The notes beneath the pieces were generated by a model. The model made no database searches. It worked only from the letters and a program-made list of their open reading frames with translations, and was not told the DNA's origin. A stretch of 22,500 nucleotides of DNA from Halisarca cf. caerulea (taxonomy: Eukaryota; Porifera; Demospongiae; Chondrillida; Halisarcidae). Below, one piece after another: positions 1 through 15,122 of this stretch; the stretch's first letter is position 1; each line of letters starts with the position of its first letter. The stretch covers positions 50,001-72,500 of the forward strand of contig CAUJGJ010000301.1 of assembly GCA_963170055.1 (NCBI GenBank), written 5' to 3'. A program made the translations under genes and the position numbers.

Positions 1-560
1 GATTTTCTCTTGAATGCGATGGACATTACCAGTGTCATCAAGACTAATGACTGTTTTCTTTATAGTTCCCGATTTAAGCCTCCACACTAAGCCTTCCACT
101 GTGTATTCCCCATACATTTTTCTCCCAGTGGAATCAACGCCCACAATGCCAGTACGTGAGCTTACCTCATCCACAGTGTTCCTAATATCACGTAGCAAGA
201 CTTCGGGGAATCTATCACCAACAAAAGCTGTTCCATCAGAATTCAATTTACCCACACTGCAACCAACTAAGCTGACACGCTTAATGGCACCAGCTGTTCC
301 ATCAGTAGGGAGGGATTTCAGAGCTGCAGATAGCTGTAAGGGATCCATTCCGCCCATTGTAATTTTACTTGTTGCCTTATTCAGCTCTCCATGGCCTACT
401 ACTAACATACGTCCTCCATGAGGTAGATCATCAATGGGTACAAATTTGGAAGATGTATCTTCTCTTTTGCGTACAAATCTACCTCTCTTTCCGAAACCTG
501 CTTTTGGATCCCATTTTAGCAGGCGAAATTGACCTCCCCGCGAGGGATCATTGCGATCAG
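1..560 (-). CDS. C80-like cysteine peptidase domain gene, copy A (partial, runs off the left edge)
   Basis: The minus strand is open from 560 to the window edge. The encoded domain resembles peptidase family C80, the self-cleaving cysteine protease domain of MARTX toxins. A GHG motif carries the candidate catalytic His (codon 393-391). A SLVGCS motif 44 residues later carries the candidate catalytic Cys (codon 261-259). A VDSTGRK strand follows, as in the family. It aligns without gaps to 11761-12320, with about 22 mismatches in 562 bases counted by eye, and has no stop or frameshift. An AG at 562-561 could be a splice acceptor with a phase-1 junction. Upstream of it, similarity to copy B ends abruptly, so the N-terminal strands of the domain are not visible here. 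The family is mainly bacterial, so horizontal origin is an inference. Function in the host is unknown. Confidence 0.72.
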
Positions 561-561
561 C

Positions 562-683
562 TATTCACAAAGTATATGTCTCACGAAAATTATCGCCTAT
601 ATACGGTATATGTATATGCATTTCTACATGGTGTTCATGCACTGTAGCATGGGTCCCCCCTTGCCCCCAAAGAAATTAATTCT

Positions 684-765
<82 letters not shown>

Positions 766-790
766 ATATATATATATACATATATCTATA

Positions 791-854
<64 letters not shown>

Positions 855-1274
855 ATAAAGAACACTATAGCTGTGGATTGTAAATAAATATAATTTAAAT
901 AAAGTAAGAATATTAATATTATACAATAAAACATTTTAAACAAAATCAAATTATATGCAATTATTACAATAACATTTATATAAAATCATATTTAAGTAGA
1001 AAATTACGCATATGATCAACTTATAAAAAGGACAAAAAGCTTGACAATCGTAATAATCAGTATTTTTATGGAATCAAACTGAATGAAGTCAGAGGCACTA
1101 GACAATTGCAAAGTACCTAGAATTGCAGGATTGCATGCATTTCATGTACAGTGACTGCAATAGGTATACACAAGTCTACAAAAGTGACTCCAGTAGTTGC
1201 CCTCCACTCAAGCACACAACAATTACCCACTAAACAATGTATACATGGAACTATAGCCATATGATAGGTTAAGT
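562..1274. other. Spacer between NHR-kinase A and C80-like copy A
   Basis: No gene is visible. Bases 584-611 (cacgaaaattatcg, then tatacggtata) resemble the end of the MITE at 14801-15003, so a diverged or truncated copy may abut the C80 exon. A TATC/TA array follows at 685-851. Bases 1190-1274 resemble 15050-15122 and are the shared 3' flank or 3' UTR of the two kinase genes (for example ccctccactca and gcacacaacaa). Confidence 0.5.
685..851. repeat. (TATC)n then (TA)n microsatellite
   Basis: A TATC tetranucleotide array runs from 685 to about 764. It passes directly into a TA dinucleotide array with a few interruptions, to about 851. ORFs across it are repeat translations only. Confidence 0.95.
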
Positions 1275-7466
<6,192 letters not shown>

Positions 7467-8090
7467 TCTATTAGGATAGCTTTAGGTATCACATGGAACT
7501 CCCCTTCATATGCTGGACCGTCCCAGTTTAGCACGCGGGGCGGAAAGGGGGAGGGACAGGCTAACCATGGTCTAGTCTAACCATGCATATACTCGACCCT
7601 GTTGGATCGAGTATCTATGGTCTAGCACACATGGAGAGTTCACATTTACAATTATAGACAATACTAAATCAGTCGTGAAAACCCGCTGGGACCAAAAGTA
7701 CGCAGACTGTGCCAATTAAATGCTGTACAGTCGTTTCTGTTGATTATATGTACAGATTATATCACACCAACAATTTAATTTGGGTACTGCCGCCGAATGT
7801 TGCAGCTTTCAGGTGAAAATCTTCCTGGAGCAACATTGTCAAGCAATTTATTATTGAAGAAGCACTAAGTTAAGAGATTGGATTCCCTGTGGTAAACAAA
7901 GGATGAAATAGGTATTGAGTAGTGTCTAGGGGATTAAAGAGTCAATGGTATTCATTAGCGGCATAAGCAGAGAAATAACGATTACACAACAGACTGTATT
8001 CATGTATAAGTACAGCTAGCGTCGGCTATGATTGCAACACAATGAGGTATATATAAGAGACAGATATTGGATTCATTAGTACTGCATTCA
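7467..8090. other. 5' flank of NHR-kinase A
   Basis: No gene was recognised. It probably contains the promoter of kinase A. A short inverted repeat (atactcga, 10-base spacer, tcgagtat) lies at 7589-7614, between two copies of atggtctag (about 7568 and 7617). Confidence 0.4.
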
Positions 8091-8091
8091 C

Positions 8092-8284
<193 letters not shown>

Positions 8285-8434
8285 CCCACATGCGTACATC
8301 AAGACATTTGCAATGGGGTTTGAGAAGGAGCCTACTGTACAGCCACTGCCAGAGTGGAACTATATAGGGTATAAGATGCTGTTAGCCAACACAGGGGACA
8401 ACGGTATAGACTGAGTTTCAAGCAGTGCGCAGAG

Positions 8435-8810
8435 GTTTTTGGAATGATGGCCCAAAATGCATTCTTTGATGTTAGTCTAAATTTTTCAACCCACTTGCTC
8501 CATGCGACAGATCCAAAAGGCGTGTACAATTCTCTACCTTGCTCACGTATATAAAGAGATTCTGAATAGAAAACATAATGTACGTATAAGCAGAGAAATC
8601 ACAAAGTGGACTAAGTTTTCTTCACTCTTCTGATAATGAGTGCAACTGGAGGCTTGCCTACTGTAGCCTCTAACTTCTATAAGAAGCTTGCATCCCTGAT
8701 TATTGCCAAAAGGGGGCAGCCACACAGCCTGATGATTGCCCTATTTAGAAGGTGTTTGGCCTTCAGCCGCTTTCTCTCATCGATTCAAGCCATCAGAGGA
8801 TTCAAATAGA
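8435..8810 (+). pseudogene. Decayed retrotransposon (LINE-type) ORF fragment
   Basis: Plus-strand reading in shifting frames gives two pieces that resemble the C-terminal tail of reverse-transcriptase polyproteins common in invertebrate genomes. The first, near 8450, reads NAFFDVSLN. The second, 8638-8810, reads SATGGLPTVASNFYKKLASL and continues with LAFSRFLSSIQAIRG to a TAG stop. Stops and frame changes separate the pieces, so it is dead. Assignment rests on remembered family patterns (TGG, YKRLA, LSFSLLRS), not on a search. Confidence 0.5.
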
Positions 8811-9204
8811 CTTGCAATTTTACCATTGATTGTGCCTCAACTAGGGATGGATAGTATTGGTGTAATCAGCCACAATTATTGTGTAAAAAAATTGAGGATT
8901 TCTGCCACGATGATCCCGATAATTATGACATTACGAAAATCACGTCAAAATCACTGATGATAGGATTATCATTGGAAAATACATCACAATTGTCACAAGT
9001 ATCACATTGCCCAACCCTAACCTCAACCCATGCAGCTTATCCTGGGACAGGGCACTCCCTGACCTTTGTATTAGAGAACACATAAAATATATAATATTAT
9101 ATATATATATATATATATATTACACACTCTAATTTTGTGTATATAATAATGATAATTATGAGGTTTAAATTTACACAAACATGCATACACACCCATGTAT
9201 GCAT
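8811..9204. other. Spacer without recognised gene
   Basis: Mostly AT-rich sequence with a short TA array near 9096-9121. Nothing coding was recognised. Confidence 0.4.
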
Positions 9205-9218
9205 GCACACACACACAC

Positions 9219-9296
<78 letters not shown>

Positions 9297-9358
9297 TGCA
9301 CACACACACACACACATGCACACACGCACACACACACACGCATGCACACACTCACGCA

Positions 9359-9412
<54 letters not shown>
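9205..9412. repeat. (CA)n microsatellite
   Basis: About 200 bp of CA repeats with interruptions at 9291-9360 (atgcac, cgcac and a single accac) between purer arrays. Confidence 0.96.
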
Positions 9413-9414
<2 letters not shown>

Positions 9415-9419
9415 TATAG

Positions 9420-10035
9420 TAACTGTTGTATATGTGAGGTTCGAAAGAGAAATTGTAACCATTACGTATAGTTAAATCAAATAATACTGAGAACCATGCA
9501 GCACTGGTCAAAACAAGGAGAAGGTGGACAGTGGTACACATGCAAATGTGCGCATGTGTCTAAAGTACAATTAAATTAAACACAGCATTGAATACATATC
9601 TAAAGCCGGGCCTAAACTGTTGTTCACCACAAGACTCATGCCCACCGGGGTGAGCAGGGTGAATGATGGAGCAATGGTGTATCAGGGTTTCAAGATGTGC
9701 TGTCGTTCATGCATGTGTGTGGCAGTGGTGCACTGCAAAGCAATCCAAGATCCAAGTCCACAAGTCCTTGACTATTTGTCACTGGTATGACAGAGAGTCT
9801 GCCAAGGATGTCATGGGAGTCAGAGAAGGGGATGTGTATGTTGTGTCGAAATGGCTGAAATGCCAGTGCCATTGTCTGTCTTGATAAATTCCTGGGATGT
9901 GGCATGGCAAACGCCGGGTGGTAAACTTCAGATGAGAGTGCGCGTGTCATGGTGTGGCATATATCAGTCGAGCCTGTTACGATCAGCTGTGTTGCTAGTA
10001 AGAACAGTGTGGATTGGGAGGTTCAAGGCTAATCT
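9420..10035. other. Unassigned spacer
   Basis: Less AT-rich than its surroundings. A plus-strand frame at 9663-9884 and a minus-strand frame at 9690-9950 are open, but neither shows a recognisable domain or splice support, so no gene is called. It could be eroded transposon sequence. Confidence 0.3.
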
Positions 10036-10041
10036 TGTTCA

Positions 10042-10121
10042 CCACACACACACCACATGCACACACACACACACATACACACACTCACTCACACACACAC
10101 ACACACACACCACGCACACAT

Positions 10122-10170
<49 letters not shown>
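10042..10170. repeat. (CA)n microsatellite
   Basis: An interrupted CA array (actcactcac, ccacgcac and cgcgc interruptions). Confidence 0.95.
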
Positions 10171-10171
<1 letters not shown>

Positions 10172-10394
10172 GCAATGCACCATAATATTATTATACACAC
10201 ATATATGCAGGCATGAAAAAGCATAGAAAGTGCACATACTAAAGTGAGTATACTTATATCACAAGCACAAACTGTTCTAGCACTTCAACGTTCATCCACA
10301 AATCTCAACTGCACGTTATATACAATGCATGTATGCTGCAAGGTATAATGACCTCTCTTGTACACACAATGTGCAGTCTAATGACTCAGAGGTG

Positions 10395-10720
10395 CAAGGA
10401 AACTGTTTTGACTCTGTTGACAGTAGTTGCGCTACAGCAAGTGGATTGCTGCTGTTCAGGCTCTTCCTGACATCTCCTTCAAGTTTGCATTGAATGCAAC
10501 TCTGGATACCTTGCCACACAACAGGAATCTTCACAAGTGGAAGAAGATGGAATCCAGTTATTACCCTCTCTGTGGGAAGGTTCAGTCCCTCCTACATGTA
10601 TATACTGAACATGCAATTGCAGTGCTATCTACAGCGTCACGACACATCACCATCGTCACAGGCACATCACCATCTTCACGGTACCGGTCTCGTATTAAAT
10701 CCATTATGACAATCACAATG
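10395..10720 (+). pseudogene. Retrotransposon reverse-transcriptase C-terminal fragment
   Basis: The plus-strand frame at 10427 encodes FKFALNATLDTLPHNRNLHKW, then YPLCGKVQSLLHVYTE. This resembles the Cys/His segment after the reverse transcriptase domain of LINE-like elements, where the pattern is LPTNxNLxxW, CPLCG, and LLHVLNxC. The expected next stretch (C-Y-x-x-R-H-D) continues in a different frame near 10615-10655, showing a frameshift. It is a dead fragment on the opposite strand to the genes. The family call is from memory of the pattern. Confidence 0.55.
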
Positions 10721-10971
10721 TACCCTTTTGGATCCCTCGAGCAATATCTTTTAACCAACATCTGTCCATTGCTGCAGGAGTGATCCAACCCGATTTTTTG
10801 TTGCCTGCACTTTGTAGTTTGTTCCGGGTTTGCCATTTCTACCCTCATAGAAGTCTTCTCTATTTCCGTGTTCTATGGCAGGGCCAGCTTCACCACGTCC
10901 TATTGGATGACTGTTATAAAATACATTTTTATCAAATGTTTCAACATGTGCGTTTAAATCCAGACTGAGTT
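10721..10971. other. Spacer at the 3' side of C80-like copy B
   Basis: No gene recognised. The minus strand carries ATTAAA overlapping the C80 B stop codon, too weak alone to call a polyadenylation site. Confidence 0.3.
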
Positions 10972-12320
10972 TTAATTATTAGTTACATGAACTCTGTAGT
11001 CATGAATTGCTTCACTTGTAAACATGGCAATATTGGTTTCACCATTTATTGCATTGGCTCTGGTCGATCCTATCTCAGACTGTTCACCACCCATCCACTT
11101 CCGGGTATCAGGGAAGAAATTGTTATCTGTTTGAGGCTGCAAATGAGCATAAGAATCACCAAACCTGTATTGGTTCAAATCCAGTCCGGTGTTTTTGGTT
11201 GCTCCTCCATTTGAATCTTCATTTACAACGACTCCTTCAAAGCTTGTGTGGAATGGATCCAGACCCTTGGGTGATTCCGGATCCGTTAACCGCAGATCAG
11301 ATTGAACTTTCAATCTGTACACAAAGTCACCATAGCGATAGTATACATATTTGTCTGCAAAAGGTGCTCCAGTACTATCTGTAGTTGTCCAAGTTTTGGT
11401 ATCCTTGTCGTAAGATGGAAATTCAAAACCCTTCTCTCCCCATCGTTTAATTTCCTGTGATAATTCAGCATAGCTACTAAATTCTCTAATTTTTATCTTC
11501 ATGTCTTTTGGTACTCCTTGGTCAAGCACTCTAACAAGTCGTTCTTTCTCAACTCTTGTATCCCAATTGGGATCTTTAGGAACTGTCTGGAAATGCTCTT
11601 TGGCAACTGAGCTTACAGCATCAAAGAGGTCATCATTGTTCAGCTTGACATGCTCAGGATTAGCTGCTGCCCCTGTTTCTTCCAGCTCTACTTGGCCTCC
11701 AGTGGGCTTGAAGGTTTCCGATGAAGCAGTTGGGCTTGTATAAGTTTCAGTATCTTGGCTGATTTTCTCTTGAATGCGATGGACATTACCAGTGTCATCA
11801 AGACTAATGACTGTTTTCTTTATAGTTCCCGGTTTAAGCCTCCACACTAAGCCTTCCGCTGTGTATTCCCCGTACATTTTTCTCCCAGTGGAGTCAACGC
11901 TAACAATGCCAGTACGTGAGCTCACCTCATCCACAGTGTTCCTCATATCACGTAGCAAGACTTCAGGGAATCTATCACCGACAAAAGCTGTTCCATCAGA
12001 ATTCAATTTACCCACACTGCAACCAACTAAGCTGACACGCTTGATGGCACCTGTTGTACCATCAGTAGGGAGGGATTTGAGAACTGTAGATAGCTGTAAG
12101 GGATCCATTCCACCCATTGTAATTTTACTTGTTGCCTTATTCAGCTCTCCATGGCCTACTATTAACATATGTCCTCCATGAGGTAGATCATCAATGGGTA
12201 CAAATTTGGAAGATGTATCTTCTCTTTTGCGTACAAATCTACCTCTCTTTCCGAAACCTGCTTTTGGATCCCATTCTAGCAGGCGAAATTGACCTCCCCG
12301 TGAGGGATCATTGCGATCAG
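10972..12320 (-). CDS. C80-like cysteine peptidase domain gene, copy B (main exon)
   Basis: The open frame runs from 12330 to a TAA at 10974-10972, about 450 residues. The first part matches the peptidase C80 fold seen in MARTX and clostridial toxins. It has a GHG motif with the candidate catalytic His (codon 12153-12151), a SLVGCS motif with the candidate Cys (codon 12021-12019), and a VDSTGRK strand. His-Cys spacing is 44 residues, close to the family's. The remaining 250 or so residues are hydrophilic, with YVYYRYGDFVYRLK in the middle and no domain I recognise. An AG at 12322-12321 could be a phase-1 acceptor. Equally, the same frame continues upstream through a TAA at 12333-12331 into the N-terminal strands of the domain. 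The first in-frame ATG (12168) lies only a few residues before the His. No signal peptide is visible. Inferred: a bacterial-type domain established in an animal genome. Confidence 0.72.
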
Positions 12321-12330
12321 CTGGAAACCA

Positions 12331-12519
12331 TTACACCACTTGTGATACTCCTGGGTTCTTGTCAAATAGGTACTTTACGGCTGAACGCACATGAATGTCA
12401 TTGCCAAGCATAACAATGAATTGCCCACTGTATTGAGTTGATAGCACCATTGATGACAGCAGTAAAGGAACCATCCATTGCAAATGTTGCATGATTGGAA
12501 CTGCTGCAGAGGTTCAGAT
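12331..12519 (-). pseudogene. N-terminal part of C80-like copy B, apparently broken
   Basis: After a good acceptor (ttccttcacag, ending at 12520) one frame encodes SNHATFAMDGSFTAVINGA. Similarity then jumps to another frame near 12430-12445, which encodes YSGQFIVMLGNDIHVRSA, like the first strands and helix of C80 domains. That second frame is continuous with the main exon except for a TAA at 12333-12331. So there is one frame change and one nonsense codon within 190 bp. Alternatives are assembly error, a very short intron (GTAAAG near 12377 to the AG at 12321), or use of a downstream start. Confidence 0.5.
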
Positions 12520-14400
12520 CTGTGAAGGAAATATATAACATAATTATAATAATAATGTTATAAATTATAATAATATATAGCTATATTTGAATTTAGTTAT
12601 ATGCATGCATGACTGTGTGTATATATTTAGTGATGGGCCAGAGTTGTGAAGGTACCATATGTGCATGTGCAGACACTCATTGACGGGTGTTTGTGTATGT
12701 ATGAGGGAACTTGTCTATTTCAGACACCATGGAATTACAGAGGACTGCCCAATTATTGAGGTGTCCTCATTTCAGGGATTTAAGCAAGATGTTCCATGGC
12801 AGAAGATATACAGCGAACAATTTGGTTCCAGTGGCATGCATGTGTCCACATTAGAGGGGCGTCCACAATTCAGGGGTCTGGAGTAGAGGGGCTCCACTGT
12901 ATATCATTGGTTAATGTGAATGTGAGTTGGGTGCATGCATGCAAGGGTGGAGGGTTTGTGCTTGTTGTTCTATACTTGTATTATACAAAAGTATACATGT
13001 GTGTGTACATTTGCATGTATACGTATGTGCATGAGTGAATTTATGTTTGTGTTTATGCATGAATGCATGTGTGACACTGGTGATTACAGAGACCCTAACA
13101 CATCATGCAATTTAGAATCTAGCAATATATAATTGCATGGAACAGTTCCGCATTGACACATGCATGTCTGATTACATGCAAGTGGAAGCAAGACTCTGCC
13201 AAGGAACTTGTTCTTATCTATAATAAGTATATGATAATAATATGATGATAATACCAATCGAACAAAATGGAACAAATTAAACATAGGGGATAGCTATGTG
13301 CATGCAAGTGACAAAATGTTAATGTCATGCATTTAATGCTTCGTATTTTAATTTCACCACCATCAAACTGAATATTTTTGCACAGGGTATCCCGTGACAT
13401 GCAGGATTCTACTCTTAGACTACTGTACTTGACAAGTTATCTCATGCATGTGTGATAATACATGCTGATATTTTACTCACCTTGTAATAACAAGACAGCT
13501 CTTCGATCAGTACGCAATCCTCTATGTTATTATTATGGTAGAAATTACCTGGATTGTATCTCACGTCTTATCGACTTAAGTATATATTATAAGGAACGTT
13601 GCTGTAAGAAATTTCACCAAACCTTGGATTAAATGGACTGAGTTCCCTTAACCATTCAATTTTTACTATTTATAAGTAGGCGACTCAATTGGAAGGTTAA
13701 CTTGCAATCAAATGACATTTAGATCGTTTAGTAACACTGATAACTTTGATGTGTTGATGCTAAGAATAACACGGGCATCACATGGATGGGGTCTTTTGCT
13801 AATCATGCCTCAATCTGTAATTAGTAGGTGATATCAATTGAACAATAAAAACAGGTAAATTTAGTTGTATATATAAATACTATAATAATTGATGAGTTTC
13901 CAAACATAATGTACATGGTAATTGTATAACAGTTGCATTGCAATAATAACTAAAATATTACCATCATATGAATGTCAAGTAATAATAATATTACACTGTC
14001 AGTAGTTATAAACATTGAACACTAATTATATAATAATATAAGTTTATAACAGTTGCAATTTGATGCAAATTAGGGTAACAATAATATACAGTACACGCCT
14101 TACCAATTTGCGTATTATAACAAGCAGTTGCTTCTATGACCTTCCACACGTTGTGTTAAGACATTAGTGCAACTATCAACTGTGCATGGCTATTAATAAT
14201 TATTGTTAACACTAGTCTTGCACACTTGTATGGAGTATTAATTTTATAATTGTATACTATGGCCAAGAGTGCCCCTTTTTGCATGCTTGCATGTCTTTCT
14301 TCTTCAAACCTGTATGTATACTAATATATACACACAATGTCATATTATATACATAACAGTCAATCACATATATAATTGTATCATATTATATTTATCATAA
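12520..14400. other. AT-rich spacer upstream of C80-like copy B
   Basis: No confident gene. On the minus strand a strong donor (caaggtgagt, intron starting at 13481) follows a short open stretch at about 13482-13545. This could be a 5' exon of C80 B, since phase 1 fits the acceptor at 12520, but it has no clear start codon. One TIR-element end lies at about 12722-12899. Bases 13550-14400 are very AT-rich with nothing recognised. Confidence 0.35.
12722..12901. mobile_element. Fragment of a pogo-like MITE (one end)
   Basis: The right end reads, inverted, CAGTGGAGCCCCTCTACTCC, followed outside by TA, like the termini of the other CAGT...TA elements in the window. Internal pieces (gaggtgtcctcatttcaggg and cattagaggggcgtccacaa) look like diverged subterminal repeats. 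No matching left terminus was found, so the left boundary is approximate. Confidence 0.45.
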
Positions 14401-14403
14401 TAC

Positions 14404-14407
<4 letters not shown>

Positions 14408-14468
<61 letters not shown>

Positions 14469-14496
14469 ATGTGTGTGTGTGTATGTGTGTGTGTGC

Positions 14497-14544
<48 letters not shown>

Positions 14545-14580
14545 GTGTGTGTGCATGTGTGTGCATGCATGTGTGTGTGT
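14408..14580. repeat. (TA)n then (GT)n microsatellite
   Basis: A TA array from 14408 to about 14462, then GT repeats at about 14470-14580 with GC and GA interruptions. Confidence 0.95.
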
Positions 14581-14800
14581 ATACACACACACATATAATA
14601 CAGCACAAACAATTACAAGATAATCACAAAATCACATGTAAATTTTAAAATATAGTAATATTCATACAAAAAATTATTTGAGTATAATTTTAAGTACAAA
14701 TTGAATACATGACTCACAATGAAAGCAGAATTCAAATATAATACTGCATCATTATACATTTGTCAAACAGTGCACCACACTCTTGACTTGTATATACTAA

Positions 14801-15003
14801 CGTATACACTTTAATTTTCGCGTGGTTTAATATCTGCGGTATTCACAGATTGGAAGCCATCCGCAAAAGTTTACACCCGCGAAAATTTAGATCGGGCTCT
14901 TGTGCAATGACAAAACATGGCCGTCCGCAAATATTAAAACGCGAAAATTGCAAAAAAACAAAATCCGCGAAATATACACCCCGCGAAAATTTAAGTGTAT
15001 ACG
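14801..15003. mobile_element. 203-bp MITE with about 22-bp terminal inverted repeats
   Basis: The left end reads cgtatacactttaattttcg and the inverted right end cgtatacacttaaattttcg, both continuing with cg. The interior repeats tccgcaaa and cgcgaaaat motifs. No coding capacity. It lies about 120 bp past the stop codon of NHR-kinase B, so it may be in or near its 3' UTR. The superfamily is not assigned. Confidence 0.75.
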
Positions 15004-15122
15004 GTATAATAAGCGGTACATAACTAATACATACAATACAAATTGGCTCCATACAGTAATTGCCCTCCACTCATGCACACAACAAACACTCACTACACAA
15101 TGTTCATGGAAATAGGTTAAGT

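Noticed and set aside
14..421. 135-residue plus-strand ORF, with a near-identical twin at 11774-12181
   Set aside because: It is antisense to the C80-like coding frame. Its conservation follows from the duplication of the real gene on the other strand.
9663..9950. Overlapping open frames on both strands
   Set aside because: Neither shows a domain, a paired exon or a convincing start. Left as unassigned spacer.
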